Shown: positions 19,916-29,118 of the stretch, piece by piece
Layout: every line of letters begins with the position of its first letter
Numbering within the stretch: position 1 is the stretch's first letter
From: Streptomyces sp. NBC_01276
GTDB taxonomy: Bacteria > Actinomycetota > Actinomycetes > Streptomycetales > Streptomycetaceae
NCBI RefSeq assembly: GCF_041435355.1
Contig: NZ_CP108442.1
Span: forward strand, 1,364,001-1,428,000
Direction of reading: 5' to 3'
Length of the DNA: 64,000 nt
Notes under the pieces: generated by a model
Databases searched by the model: none
What the model saw: only the letters and a program-made list of their open reading frames with translations
What the model was told of the DNA's origin: nothing
Made by a program: the position numbers and the translations under genes

Positions 19916-20533
19916 TCAGTCCGCGAAGGTGCCGAAGGTGGCGCGGCCCGTGGGCCGGTAGGTGTGGAGGGAGATGCCGGAGCCCGTGGTGCGCGAGGCG
20001 ACCTGTGCGAAGGCGGTGGGGAGCCCGCCGGTCGGGAACAGCCGGCGGCCCGCACCGAGGAAGACGGGGAAGACCAGCAGGTTCAGCTCCTCGACGAGGT
20101 CCCGGGCGAGCAGCCACTGCGCCAGCTGTCCACTGCCGTGCACCTGGAGCTCCCCGTCGGTGGCGTCCTTGGCCCGGACGACCTCCGCCTGGAGGTTCTC
20201 GCCGTCCACCACGGTGGCGGGGGTCCAGCCCAGGTCCTTCAGGGTCGTCGAGGCGACGTACTTGGGCAGCCGGTTGAGGCGGCTCGCGACCGGGTCGGCG
20301 GGGTCGTCGTGCTGCGGCCAGTACGCGGCGAAGATCTCGTAGGTGCGCCGGCCGAGCAGGAACGCCCCGGCCCGCGCGAAGACCTCCTGCACGAACTCCC
20401 CCATGCCCTCGTCCGCGTACGGCACGACCCAGCCGCCGTACTCGAACCCGCCGCGGGGGTCCTCTTCGGGCCCGCCGGGGGCCTGCATCACGCCGTCGAG
20501 GGTGAGGAAGGTGGTGAGGGTCAGCTTTCCCAT
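19916..20533 (-). CDS. dihydrofolate reductase-family (RibD C-terminal-like) protein
   Basis: A 205-residue soluble protein of the DHFR/RibD_C fold, beginning MGKLTLTTFLTLDGVMQAPG. Features are LLGRRTYEIFAAYW, the NADPH-loop region VHGSGQLAQWLL and FPVFLGAGRRLFP. These proteins are common in Streptomyces as NADPH-dependent reductases of unknown substrate. They are not the housekeeping FolA. Confidence 0.9.
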   Translation of the reverse strand: MGKLTLTTFLTLDGVMQAPGGPEEDPRGGFEYGGWVVPYADEGMGEFVQEVFARAGAFLLGRRTYEIFAAYWPQHDDPADPVASRLNRLPKYVASTTLKDLGWTPATVVDGENLQAEVVRAKDATDGELQVHGSGQLAQWLLARDLVEELNLLVFPVFLGAGRRLFPTGGLPTAFAQVASRTTGSGISLHTYRPTGRATFGTFAD

Positions 20534-20672
20534 GGCACTGCGCTCCTTGGGTGTCGGCGCCCGGCCCGTATGCCGTGCACCGGTTCAGACTCCCCCGCCT
20601 CGCGGAACTCATCGGTGCGGCGCGCGCGAACCCGGGCCGCGTGTCCGCCGTGGGGGTGCCCGGACACGCCGC

Positions 20673-20740
20673 GGGGCGCACCGCGTGCGGTGCGCCCCGT
20701 GGGAGCGTGCTCGCGCCCCGGGGGTGTCGGCCCCCGGGGC
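20673..20740 (-). terminator. double hairpin downstream of allantoicase
   Basis: Two GC hairpins lie in the 228-nt gap after the allantoicase stop. GGGGCGCACC at 20673-20682 pairs with 20689-20698, and a 10-bp stem at 20715-20724 pairs with 20731-20740. They fit a factor-independent terminator for the allB-alc unit. Nothing else is recognised in the gap. Confidence 0.6.
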
Positions 20741-20761
20741 GGTCCGTCGGGCGGGGTGGCG

Positions 20762-21889
20762 TCAGCCGCCCAGCTCCTGGTGACGGGCGGCGTGCGCGGC
20801 CGCGCCGGCCTCCGTCAGCGAGCCGAACAGGCGCAGCCGGGAGAAACCGCCGTCCGGGAAGATGTCGATGCGCACGTGCGTGCCGACCGCCGGGGCGTCG
20901 AGCACGAAGCGGTGGTTGGTGTCGGGCTGCAGGCGGGTGCGCGGCAGGAACTCGCTCCACTCGCCCTCCGCGCCCGTCTTGACGGACAGCGAGGCCCAGC
21001 CGGCCGAGTTGCCCTTGAGGTAGGCGGTGTCGATCTCGACGGCGCGGATCTCGGATTCGGCGACGAGCTGGTAGCGGATCCAGTCGTTGCCGTTGTCGCG
21101 GCGGCGGGCGGTCTCCCAGCCGTCGTCCATCTTGCGGGAGCGGCCCGGGTTGATGGTGTTGGTCGGCGGCGAGTAGAAGCGGTTGGAGGCGTCCTCGACC
21201 GAGCCGCCGTTCTCCAGGGCGACGACGTCGAAGGTGCCGAGCGCGGCGAGCCACTTGGGGTCGGGGCGGACCTCGCCGTAGACGCGGATGCGGGCGACGC
21301 CGCCGTCCGGGTGCTGGTTCAGGCGCAGGTGCGTGAAGCGCTGCTCGACGTCGACCTCGAAGCCGTTGGCCGCGTGGCCGCCGACGGGGGTGCGCTCGAC
21401 GAGGGTCGTCCACTTGACGTCCTCGGACAGCAGCTCCTCGGCGGTCGGGGAGCCGGGTACCGAGGCGGCCTGGACGGACACGGCCTGCGGCATGTTGCCG
21501 CGGAAGTGGGCGGTGTCCACGACGATGCCGCGGATGACGCCGGGGGCGCCGAGGCGGATCAGCGCGAAGTCGTGGTCCTCGGCGGTCGGCCAGGGCTGCT
21601 CGGCGGACACGCCGCGGCGGCGGCGGGTCTCCCAGCCGTCCATGACCTTGCCCTTGTGCCCGAAGTGCTCGGGGTCGAAGTGCGGGGCCTCGGCGATGAG
21701 GAGGTTCTCGCGCTCGGCGAAGAACTCGTCGTTGGCGGCGATGACACCGGCGCCCAGCTCACGGGCGGCGAGGTTCGCGTACTGGGTGAAGGAGAAGTCC
21801 GCGGTGCGGTAGTCCGCGTACGGGTCGCCGCCCCCGTACGGGTTCGCGTTACCGGTGAAGGAAGCCAGTCCAGTCGAACGCTGTGCCAC
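20762..21889 (-). CDS. alc: allantoicase
   Basis: A 375-residue cytoplasmic enzyme hydrolysing allantoate to ureidoglycolate and urea. It shows the two internal repeats typical of the family, each with a GWETRRRR/GWETARRR motif (MDGWETRRRRGVSAEQ, MDDGWETARRRDNGND), followed by DTAHFRGNMPQA in the first and DTAYLKGNSAGW in the second. It starts 2 nt from the allantoinase stop, so the two form an operon that is presumably AllR-controlled. Confidence 0.96.
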   Translation of the reverse strand: MAQRSTGLASFTGNANPYGGGDPYADYRTADFSFTQYANLAARELGAGVIAANDEFFAERENLLIAEAPHFDPEHFGHKGKVMDGWETRRRRGVSAEQPWPTAEDHDFALIRLGAPGVIRGIVVDTAHFRGNMPQAVSVQAASVPGSPTAEELLSEDVKWTTLVERTPVGGHAANGFEVDVEQRFTHLRLNQHPDGGVARIRVYGEVRPDPKWLAALGTFDVVALENGGSVEDASNRFYSPPTNTINPGRSRKMDDGWETARRRDNGNDWIRYQLVAESEIRAVEIDTAYLKGNSAGWASLSVKTGAEGEWSEFLPRTRLQPDTNHRFVLDAPAVGTHVRIDIFPDGGFSRLRLFGSLTEAGAAAHAARHQELGG

Positions 21890-21891
21890 TG

Positions 21892-23259
21892 TCAGTTCTG
21901 CCTTTCAAGGAGGAGGCCCGTGGGCTCGGTCGGGGTTCCGTGGTCGGCGATCTGCCGTCCGCGCAGCCAGGTGGACTTCACGACGCCGTGCAGGGTCTTG
22001 CCCGCGTATGCCGTGACCTGGTTGCGGTGGTGCAGGTGCGCCGGGTCCACGGTGAAGGTCTCTTCGGGGGCCAGGACGGCGAAGTCGGCGTCGCGGCCGG
22101 CCTCGATGGCGCCCTTGGCGGCCAGTCCGGCGAGTGCGGCCGGGGCGGTGGACATCCAGCGGGCGACCTCTTCGAGGGTGCGTCCGCGCTTCCTCGCCTC
22201 GGTCCAGATGGCAGGCAGGCCCAGCTGGAGGGAGGAGATGCCGCCCCAGGCGGTGGCGAAGTCGCCGGTCTTCAGGTCCGCGGTGGAGGGCGAGTGGTCG
22301 GAGACGATGCAGTCGATGGTGCCGTCGGCGAGCGCGTCCCACAGGAGGTCCTGGTTGGCGGCCTCGCGGATGGGCGGGCAGCACTTGAACTCGGTGGCGC
22401 CGTCGGGGACTTCCTCGGCGGCGAGCGTCAGGAAGTGCGGGCAGGACTCGACGGTGACGGCCACGCCCTCGGCCTTGGCCGCGGCGATCAGGGGCAGCGC
22501 GTCGGAGGAGGACAGGTGCAGGACGTGCACGCGGGCGCCCAGCCGCCGGGCCTGGGCGATCAGGTTCTCGATCGCGGTGTTCTCGGCGTCCTTGGGACGG
22601 GAGGCCAGGAAGTCGGCGTACTTGGGGCCCGGGTTCTGCGGGGCGGACTCCAGATGGTGCGGGTCCTCGGCGTGCACGATCATCAGGCCGCCGAAGCCGG
22701 TGATCTCGGCGAGGGAGGCGGCCAGCTGCTCCTGGTCGAGCTGCGGGAACTCGTCCACGCCCGAGGGCGACAGGAAGCACTTGAAGCCGTAGACGCCGGC
22801 GTCGTGCAGCGGGCGCAGGTCCTTGACGTTGTCCGGCAGGGCGCCGCCCCAGAAGCCGACGTCCACGTGGGCCTTGGTGCGGGCGACCTCCTGCTTGACG
22901 CGGAGGTGGTCGACCGTGGTGGTCGGCGGGAGGGAGTTGAGCGGCATGTCGAGGATGGTGGTGATGCCGCCGGCGGCGGCCGCGCGGGTCGCCGTCCAGA
23001 AGCCCTCCCACTCGGTGCGGCCGGGGTCGTTGACGTGAACGTGGGTGTCCACCAGACCGGGGAGCAGGACGTCGTCGCCGAAGTCCTCCAGCCGGGCTCC
23101 GGCCGGTACTTCGGCGTCGTGTGCGAGCACGGCCGTGATCTTCCCGCCGGCGACGGCCACCGAGGCGGCACGCGTCCCCTCGGGGGTGATGACGCGCGTC
23201 GAGCGCAGTACCAGTTCCACAGCCACGTCGGCCACCGGAACCTCCCCATCTACTTCCAC
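21892..23259 (-). CDS. allB: allantoinase
   Basis: A 455-residue zinc amidohydrolase opening the hydantoin ring of allantoin. Metal ligands are visible in [10 protein letters not shown], the carboxylated Lys in [10 protein letters not shown], and His/Asp ligands in [11 protein letters not shown] and [11 protein letters not shown] 23259 is used; the GTG 8 codons later (VADVAVEL) is an alternative. The promoter region toward allR holds both operator types described separately. The product is passed to allantoicase, encoded next in the operon. Confidence 0.96.
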   Translation of the reverse strand: MEVDGEVPVADVAVELVLRSTRVITPEGTRAASVAVAGGKITAVLAHDAEVPAGARLEDFGDDVLLPGLVDTHVHVNDPGRTEWEGFWTATRAAAAGGITTILDMPLNSLPPTTTVDHLRVKQEVARTKAHVDVGFWGGALPDNVKDLRPLHDAGVYGFKCFLSPSGVDEFPQLDQEQLAASLAEITGFGGLMIVHAEDPHHLESAPQNPGPKYADFLASRPKDAENTAIENLIAQARRLGARVHVLHLSSSDALPLIAAAKAEGVAVTVESCPHFLTLAAEEVPDGATEFKCCPPIREAANQDLLWDALADGTIDCIVSDHSPSTADLKTGDFATAWGGISSLQLGLPAIWTEARKRGRTLEEVARWMSTAPAALAGLAAKGAIEAGRDADFAVLAPEETFTVDPAHLHHRNQVTAYAGKTLHGVVKSTWLRGRQIADHGTPTEPTGLLLERQN

Positions 23260-23284
23260 AGAGCGAAATTCAACGTTCTGTTGA
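23254..23284 (-). promoter_or_regulatory. allB operator region: TCAAC palindrome plus TTCC-type box
   Basis: TCAACGTTCTGTTGA at 23270-23284 is an imperfect palindrome of the TCAAC-N5-GTTGA class also found before uraD, catalase and aceB. Next to it, 23254-23268 reads TTCC-N7-GAAA, one mismatch from the TTCC-N7-GGAA class. The two centres are 16 bp apart and lie immediately upstream of the allB start. Confidence 0.7.
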
Positions 23285-23561
23285 CGGAGTCTTCACCCCG
23301 ATCGTGGGCCAGTCAAGAGCCGCCGGACGGACTGCCCAGCCCGCCATGCCGCAATTGGATGTTTCCACAGGATGGAATTAAGATTTCACTATCCAGAATG
23401 TAGCTATCACCACCGGATGCCGGGCAGGTAACTTCCCGAGGATGTCCGCCACCGGACAAACCGCCTCTGACCGGCGGGGACGGCCAGGCCCCGGCTCTAG
23501 GGCCGACGCCGACCGACCGGTAGGCTGCTTCCTTGCCTGCCAGCACCGAAAGGACCGCGCC
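23260..23561. promoter_or_regulatory. allB-allR divergent intergenic region with allR promoter and AllR-type boxes
   Basis: 302 bases without a gene. A plausible plus-strand promoter is TTGGAT (23355-23360), 18 nt, TAAGAT (23379-23384). TTCCACAGGATGGAA (23363-23377) fills the spacer. A weaker box with TTTC/AGAA ends (23384-23398) follows exactly 21 bp later (centre to centre). This arrangement would allow allR to repress itself. The allB operators are annotated separately. SD AAAGGA at 23549-23554 serves the GTG start at 23562. Confidence 0.7.
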
Positions 23562-24365
23562 GTGCCGACGTCCAGCGCCAGCACCACCGACGCTTCCGCC
23601 AAGCCCACCGCCGCCAGCGGTGGCGTCCAGTCCCTTGAGCGCGCCTTCGATCTGCTCGAACGCATGGCCGACGCCGGGGGCGAAGTCGGCCTCAGCGAGC
23701 TCTCCGCCGCCAGCGGACTGCCCCTGCCGACCATCCACCGCCTGATGCGCACCCTCGTCGCGTGCGGCTACGTGCGCCAGCAGACCAATCGACGGTACTC
23801 CCTCGGGCCCCGGCTGATCCGCCTCGGCGAGTCCGCCTCGCGGCTCCTGGGCACCTGGGCCCGCCCCTACCTCGCCCGGCTGGTCGAGGAGACCGGCGAG
23901 ACGGCGAACATGGCCCTGCTCGACGGCGACGAGATCGTCTACGTCGCCCAGGTGCCGTCCAAGCACTCCATGCGCATGTTCACCGAGGTCGGCCGCCGCG
24001 TGCTGCCGCACTCCACCGGCGTGGGCAAGGCACTGCTCGCCCACACCCCCGCCGACGAGGTGCGCGCCCTGCTGGCCCGCACCGGGATGCCGGCCGCGAC
24101 CGAGAAGACCATCACCACCCCGGAGGGCTTCCTGGAGGCCCTGGAGCAGGTGCGCGCGGTGGGCTACGCGGTCGACGACAACGAGCAGGAAATAGGAGTC
24201 CGCTGCCTGGCCGTGTCGGTGCCGAACTCGCCGACCGCCGCCGCGATCTCCATCTCGGGTCCGGCGGGGCGCGTCACCGAGGCGGTGGCGGAGTCCTTCG
24301 TACCGATCCTGCAGGGGGTGGCCGCCGAGCTGTCGGTGGCCCTCCAGAGCCAGAACCCGGCCTGA
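23562..24365 (+). CDS. allR: IclR-family repressor of the allantoin pathway
   Basis: A 267-residue regulator with an N-terminal winged helix (LSELSAASGLPLPTIHRLM) and a C-terminal IclR effector domain (ETANMALLDGDEIVYVAQV, PHSTGVGKALLAH, VDDNEQEIGVRCLAVSV). In S. coelicolor AllR is known to repress the allantoin pathway and to be released by allantoate and glyoxylate. The same position next to allB/alc supports the assignment. The likely start is GTG 23562 with a good SD; the frame extends 40 codons upstream without one. Its operator is inferred to be the TTCC-N7-GGAA box. Confidence 0.92.
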   Translation: MPTSSASTTDASAKPTAASGGVQSLERAFDLLERMADAGGEVGLSELSAASGLPLPTIHRLMRTLVACGYVRQQTNRRYSLGPRLIRLGESASRLLGTWARPYLARLVEETGETANMALLDGDEIVYVAQVPSKHSMRMFTEVGRRVLPHSTGVGKALLAHTPADEVRALLARTGMPAATEKTITTPEGFLEALEQVRAVGYAVDDNEQEIGVRCLAVSVPNSPTAAAISISGPAGRVTEAVAESFVPILQGVAAELSVALQSQNPA

Positions 24366-24470
24366 CAGGCCCTGCGGGAAGGGCCGACCCGCCCGAACGG
24401 CCCCGGTGTCCCGGGCGCGCACCCGCGCGAGGGGCCACCGGGGCCTTCGTGGAATGAGTACGGTCTGCTC

Positions 24471-25931
24471 ATGCACAGCATCGCGATGGAGCAGCAGCGG
24501 GGGCACGTACTCCTCATAGCCGGGGACGCCGTCGTGCGCCGCCGCGCCGTCCAGGTCGCGCCGAGCGCCAATCTGGCAGCGCTGGGCGTGGTGCCCGTGC
24601 CGGTGCTGCTGGGCAGCCCGGTCCCCAGCGACACCACCTACCTCGACGGGGCCCGCGACCCGAACACCGTGCTGACGCGGCTGCGGACGGCGGCCGCCAC
24701 ACCCGGCCCGCTGCTGGTCTACCTGTCGGGGCGGCTGACCGTCGACCGCCGCGGCCGACGGCTGCACCTGTGCCTGGCGGGGACCACGGCGGCCAGCGTC
24801 CGCCACACCGGCCTGCCGTGGGAATGGCTGGGCTCCGAGCTGCGCGAGAGGCCGCCCGGACTGACCACCGTGCTGCTGGACCTCGCCGCGGACAAGGCCG
24901 CCTGGCCGCTGCTCCAGGAGTACGGCAGCCTCCCCGCCCCGCCCTCCGTCGAGGTGTACGGGGTGGTGGCGCCCCCGGGGTTCGCGGGCGGCGGCAACGG
25001 GGTGAGCGGCTACACGCGGCAGTGGATCGAGCAGCTGCGCAGCAGCCCCGGACGGCCGGACAACCTGCGGCTGCACGCCCTCGCGGTGGGCGGCGCCGCG
25101 CTTGCGCCGGGCACCCTCGTCCTGCCGACGGCCCGCGAACTCGCCGCCCACCCGGCCGGGGAGCCGGGGCGCGGTGCCGCGTACGGGCACGGCCGGGAAC
25201 CGGGGCCGGAGGCCGCCTACCGGCACGGCCGGGAACCTGGGCCGGAGGCCGCCTACCGGCACGGCCGGGAACCCGGGCCGGAGGCCGCCTACCGGCACGG
25301 CCGGGAACCCGGGCCGGAGGCCGCCTACCGGCACGGCCGGGAACCCGGGCCGGAGGCCGCCCACGGGCACGGCCCGGCCGCGGGGCCGGGCGCCCCGGCG
25401 GAGGCCGCGGTCCGGCCCGCCCCGGAGCACGCGCCGCAGGCCGCGTACGGGCCGGACCGGGAGCGGCCCGGCGCCGGCGCGCAGGACCTTCCGGGCGGCG
25501 GGCGCGATCCCCGGCCGCACATCCACGCGCTGGCCACCGCCGGCCGGCACCCGGAGGCGGACGCGCTCGCGCAGGCGTGGGAGGCGCACGTCCTGCGGGC
25601 GTACGGGCCCGCCTCGCCGGAGGCGATCCACTGGGCGGAGATCCGCGCCGACCTCGCCCGCATGGCGGGCGACTTCCGGCTCGCGACCCGGCTGTGGACC
25701 GGAGTCGGGGTGACCCGGCTGGCCCGCCAGTCCCCCGACGCCCCCGAGGTCGAGGGCGCCGCCGCGGGCGCCCTGTACTGCTGGACCCAGCTCAAGGACC
25801 GGGCGGCGGCCGCCGAGGCGGGCCCGGAGCTCATCCGGCTCCTGCGGGCCCTGCCCTCGCTCGACCCCCGCCACCTGGAGCTGGCCGGCCAGCGCCTCGA
25901 ACTCCTGCGCGCCGCCCCGATCGGCCGCTGA
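24471..25931 (+). CDS. repeat-containing protein with caspase-like N-terminal region, function unknown
   Basis: A 486-residue soluble protein in three parts. Residues 1-205 look like a degenerate caspase/CHAT-like fold: GPLLVYLSGRLTVD sits where peptidases have the His-Gly, and LTTVLLDLAADKAAW where they have Asp-x-Cys, so neither catalytic residue is present. Residues about 235-305 are a 12-residue tandem repeat (AYRHGREPGPEA, five to six copies). Residues about 345-480 are helical and TPR-like (HIHALATAGRHPEADALAQAWEAHVLRAYG). No neighbour explains its role. The fold assignment is inference. Confidence 0.75.
   Translation: MHSIAMEQQRGHVLLIAGDAVVRRRAVQVAPSANLAALGVVPVPVLLGSPVPSDTTYLDGARDPNTVLTRLRTAAATPGPLLVYLSGRLTVDRRGRRLHLCLAGTTAASVRHTGLPWEWLGSELRERPPGLTTVLLDLAADKAAWPLLQEYGSLPAPPSVEVYGVVAPPGFAGGGNGVSGYTRQWIEQLRSSPGRPDNLRLHALAVGGAALAPGTLVLPTARELAAHPAGEPGRGAAYGHGREPGPEAAYRHGREPGPEAAYRHGREPGPEAAYRHGREPGPEAAYRHGREPGPEAAHGHGPAAGPGAPAEAAVRPAPEHAPQAAYGPDRERPGAGAQDLPGGGRDPRPHIHALATAGRHPEADALAQAWEAHVLRAYGPASPEAIHWAEIRADLARMAGDFRLATRLWTGVGVTRLARQSPDAPEVEGAAAGALYCWTQLKDRAAAAEAGPELIRLLRALPSLDPRHLELAGQRLELLRAAPIGR
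25181..25375 (+). repeat. 36-bp tandem repeat within CDS
   Basis: About 5.4 copies of a 36-bp unit containing GGCACGGCCGGGAAC, with units starting near 25186, 25222, 25258, 25294, 25330 and a diverged sixth near 25366. The units are contiguous and in frame, encoding a His/Arg/Glu/Pro linker of 12-residue repeats. Central copies are nearly identical, so copy number is likely to vary between strains. Confidence 0.9.
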
Positions 25932-25958
25932 GGGACGGCCGCGCGCCGGCGTCGGCGG

Positions 25959-26651
25959 CTACGCCGCGGCGACCGGGTCCGGGCTCTGGACCAGGCGGCC
26001 GTCCGTGATGGTCGCGGCGCGGTCCATCCGGTCCAGGTGGGCGTGGTCGTGCGTGACCAGCACCGTGGCGGTGGACCGCTCGCGCGTGAGGGTGACCAGC
26101 AGGTCGAGCACGGCCGCGCCGCTCTCGTGGTCCAGGGCGCTGGTGGGCTCGTCGACCAGCAGCACGGTGGGCTCGTTCATCAGCGCGCGGGCGATGTTGA
26201 CGCGCTGGCGCTGGCCGCCCGAGAGCTGGTGGGGGCGCTTGTCGGCCTTGTCCGCCAGGCCGACCGCGTCCAGCAGCTCGACGGCCCTGCGGCGCAGCTG
26301 CCGGGGGGACCGGCCGGAGAGGTGGGCCATCACCTGGAGCTGCTCGACGGCGGTGAGCGAGGCCAGCAGGTTCGGCTGCTGGAAGACGATGCCGATCTTC
26401 TCCCGGCGCAGGGCCGACTTCTCGGCGGCCCCCATCCGGGTGGTCTCCCGGCCCGCGACGACGACCGCGCCGGAGTCCGGGGTGACCAGGGTGGCGGCGA
26501 CGGCCAGCAGGCTGGACTTGCCGGAGCCGGACGGCCCGACGATCGCGGTCAGGGTCCCGGCCGGAACCTCCAGGGACACGTGGTCGAGGGCCGTGAGGCG
26601 GCCGTCGCCGTCGGGGTAGGTGAGCGTGACGTCGTGGACGAGGAGGGTCAT
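25959..26651 (-). CDS. LolD/MacB-type ABC transporter ATP-binding protein
   Basis: A 230-residue ATPase. The Walker A is GPSGSGKSS, the signature LSGGQRQRVNIARAL, the Walker [13 protein letters not shown] and the switch LVTHDHAHL. This family pairs with FtsX-like permeases in MacB/LolCDE or antimicrobial-peptide systems that use mechanotransmission rather than solute passage. It overlaps its permease gene by 4 nt (ATGA). Confidence 0.93.
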   Translation of the reverse strand: MTLLVHDVTLTYPDGDGRLTALDHVSLEVPAGTLTAIVGPSGSGKSSLLAVAATLVTPDSGAVVVAGRETTRMGAAEKSALRREKIGIVFQQPNLLASLTAVEQLQVMAHLSGRSPRQLRRRAVELLDAVGLADKADKRPHQLSGGQRQRVNIARALMNEPTVLLVDEPTSALDHESGAAVLDLLVTLTRERSTATVLVTHDHAHLDRMDRAATITDGRLVQSPDPVAAA

Positions 26652-27736
26652 CGGGCGCTCCCGAGGGCGGTCAGCGGGTCTACGGCGGTGATCCGCCGGA
26701 TGGACAGGGCCGCGCCCAGCACCCCGAGCGCGATCATGATCGCGGCGGGCACGAGGACCGTGGCGGGGTCGAGGACGAAGGGCACGTCGCCCCCGCTGAT
26801 CAGCGCGCCGAAGCCGGCGGCCAGCGCGGTTCCGGCACCGGTGCCGATCGCCAGCATCACCACCGCCTGCCCGAGGGCGTCCTTCAGCAGGTACGGGGTG
26901 GAGGCTCCCAGCGCCTTGAGCACGGCGATGTCGCCGCTGCGCTGGATCGTCCAGACGGTGAAGAAGGCTCCTATGACCAGCGCGGAGATGACGAAGAGGA
27001 AGCCGCGCATCAGCTGGAGCGAGCCGTTCTCGGCCTGGTAGGACCCTATGGCACCCAGTGCCTCGTCGATGGTCTGCGTGAGGGTGCCGGTGGCCCGGTC
27101 GCCCGCGGCCCAGTCCACGTCGTCGGAGCCGTCGAGGGCCAGGACGGTGGCGACGGTTTCGAGGGAGGTGCCGGGGTTGCCGACGCGCTGCCAGTCGTTC
27201 AGGTCCATCCACACCACCGGGGTGTGGCTGTAGGCGGCGGTACCGGACACGGCGGCCACGGTCAGCTCCAGCGGGCCGACCTTCAGCCTGCCGCCCGCGG
27301 TGAGCCCGCCCAGTTCCCGGGCGGCCTTCTCGGTGAGGACCACCCGCCCCTGGCCGAGCCCGGCCCCCGCGGGCGCGAGCCGGCCGGTGGACTCGACGCC
27401 GAAGACGGAGACGGCGGCGGTCCGCTCGCCCGAGACGGCGTTGGTGGTGCGGATGCCGAGCGGTTCCGCAGCCGTCACACCCGGCCTGGCGCGCCAGTCG
27501 CGCCAGGCGCTCTCGGGCAGCTGGGAGCCGGTGAAGGAGACCTTCTGGTCCCCGGTGGGCGCGGCGAAGGCCAGCCGGGTGGCGGGCAGGCCGGTGACGG
27601 CCGAGATGTTCTCCCGGGCCAGGCCGGACGTGAGCCCGGACAACAGGCCGACCAGCAACGTGATGAGCAGTACGACCGAGCCCATGAGGGCGAAGCGGCC
27701 CTTGGCGAACCGGAGATCTCTCCATGCGACGAACAT
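26648..27736 (-). CDS. FtsX-like ABC transporter permease
   Basis: A 362-residue permease with one N-terminal helix (LMGSVVLLITLLVGLLSGL), a large extracytoplasmic domain of about 200 residues, and three C-terminal helices carrying the FtsX domain (GAFFTVWTIQRSGDIAVLKALGAST). It starts at ATG 27736 rather than the upstream frame opening. It is divergent from a NarL-type two-component pair that may regulate it. Confidence 0.9.
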   Translation of the reverse strand: MFVAWRDLRFAKGRFALMGSVVLLITLLVGLLSGLTSGLARENISAVTGLPATRLAFAAPTGDQKVSFTGSQLPESAWRDWRARPGVTAAEPLGIRTTNAVSGERTAAVSVFGVESTGRLAPAGAGLGQGRVVLTEKAARELGGLTAGGRLKVGPLELTVAAVSGTAAYSHTPVVWMDLNDWQRVGNPGTSLETVATVLALDGSDDVDWAAGDRATGTLTQTIDEALGAIGSYQAENGSLQLMRGFLFVISALVIGAFFTVWTIQRSGDIAVLKALGASTPYLLKDALGQAVVMLAIGTGAGTALAAGFGALISGGDVPFVLDPATVLVPAAIMIALGVLGAALSIRRITAVDPLTALGSAR

Positions 27737-27795
27737 GTCCCCCACCTTGGTCGTGCACGGGGGCACCGGGCATCGCGCCACGGTAGGGATCCTGG

Positions 27796-27822
27796 TATCG
27801 AAGGTGGGATCCCGACATCGAA
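27796..27822. promoter_or_regulatory. candidate direct-repeat operator between ABC pair and two-component genes
   Basis: TATCGAA (27796-27802) and CATCGAA (27816-27822) are direct repeats 20 bp apart around GGTGGGATCCC in the 134-nt divergent region. They could be the target of the NarL-type regulator encoded at 29115-29744. The evidence is only the repeat and its position. Confidence 0.3.
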
Positions 27823-27870
27823 CTTTTGGTTGACCGGGGGCCTTGGCCGTCGACTTACGCTGGTCGGGCC

Positions 27871-29118
27871 ATGTCTGTCACTTCCCGTGCCCGCGCCCGC
27901 GCCGACGCCCGTGCCGATGCCGGTGCGCGCCCCGGCGCCGGCTTCCGCTCCCCGACCCCCGTCTCCCGCGTCCTGCGGCTGTGCCTGCACGCCCTGCTGG
28001 CGGGGCTGCTCGCGCTGGCCGCCGGGCGGGCCGTCGCCGACTCCGCGCCGCGGGCCGGGTGGGTGGTCGGCGTCTGCGCGCTGCTGGCCGTCGTCTACGC
28101 GGCCGGGGTGCTGGTCCCCGTCGTGGGGCGCTCGACGCCCGCCTCGGCGCTGTGGCTGGGCTCCCTGGCCGCCGTGTGGGTGGCGCTGCTGGTGGTGTCC
28201 CCGGACGGGCTGTGGATCGCCTTCCCGCTGTACTTCCTGGAGCTGCACCTGCTGCGGCCGCGCTGGGGCATCGCCGCCGTCGTGGTGACCGCCTGCGCGG
28301 CGATCGGCGGGTTCCTGGCGCACAGCGGCTCGGTGACCCCGGGGGCCTTCCTCGGGCCGCTGCTGGGCGGGGCGGTGGCGGTGGCCACCGTCCTGGGCTA
28401 CCAGGCGCTGTACCGGGAGAGCGAGCGCCGCCGCGAGCTGATCGAGGAGCTCATCGCCACCCGTGCCGAGCTCGCCGTCGCCGAGCGGGGCGCGGGGATC
28501 CTGGCCGAGCGCGAGCGGCTCGCCCGGGAGATCCACGACACCCTCGCCCAGGGCCTGTCCTCCATCCAGCTGCTGCTGCGGGCGGCCGAGCGGACGCTCC
28601 CGCCGGACTCGCCGGCCACCGAGCACATCGCCCGGGCCCGCGGGGCCGCGCAGGAGAACCTCGCCGAGGCGCGTCGCTTCGTACGGGCCCTGACGCCCCC
28701 CGACCTGGAGCACGGCTCCCTGGCGGGGGCGCTGGAGCGGCTCTGCTCGGGGGCACCGGGCCCGCTCGTGCGGTTCTCGGTGAGCGGCACGCCCCGGGAG
28801 CTGCCCACCCCGTACGAGGTGGCGCTGCTGCGGATCGCGCAGTCGGCGCTGGCCAATGTGGTGCGGCACGCGGGGGCCGGACGCGCCGGGATCACCCTGA
28901 CCTTCATGGACACGTCGGTCACCCTGGACGTGGTCGACGACGGGCGGGGCTTCGACCCGGCCTCGGCTTCCTCGGCCGGCTCGGACGGGGGCGGCTTCGG
29001 TCTGCCGGCGATGCGCGCCCGGGCCGAGACGCTGGGCGGGCTGTTCACCGTCGAGTCCGCCCCGGGCCAGGGCACCGCCGTGGCCGTCACCCTGCCGTTG
29101 CCCGTGGAGGCACCGTGA
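27871..29118 (+). CDS. sensor histidine kinase, NarL-partner (HisKA_3) type
   Basis: A 415-residue kinase from ATG 27871. Five or six hydrophobic segments occupy residues about 35-175, with no large outer domain. The His box IHDTLAQGLSSIQLLLRAAE follows a short coiled-coil linker. The ATPase region shows ALANVVRHAGAGRAG and VVDDGRGFD. It overlaps the regulator gene by 4 nt (GTGA). The membrane-embedded sensor and the divergent FtsX-type ABC genes suggest response to envelope-active compounds (inference). Confidence 0.92.
   Translation: MSVTSRARARADARADAGARPGAGFRSPTPVSRVLRLCLHALLAGLLALAAGRAVADSAPRAGWVVGVCALLAVVYAAGVLVPVVGRSTPASALWLGSLAAVWVALLVVSPDGLWIAFPLYFLELHLLRPRWGIAAVVVTACAAIGGFLAHSGSVTPGAFLGPLLGGAVAVATVLGYQALYRESERRRELIEELIATRAELAVAERGAGILAERERLAREIHDTLAQGLSSIQLLLRAAERTLPPDSPATEHIARARGAAQENLAEARRFVRALTPPDLEHGSLAGALERLCSGAPGPLVRFSVSGTPRELPTPYEVALLRIAQSALANVVRHAGAGRAGITLTFMDTSVTLDVVDDGRGFDPASASSAGSDGGGFGLPAMRARAETLGGLFTVESAPGQGTAVAVTLPLPVEAP

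Noticed and set aside
25181..25375. Regular 36-bp repeats that could suggest a CRISPR array
   Set aside because: Copies are directly adjacent without spacers, in frame, and encode a low-complexity linker inside a gene.
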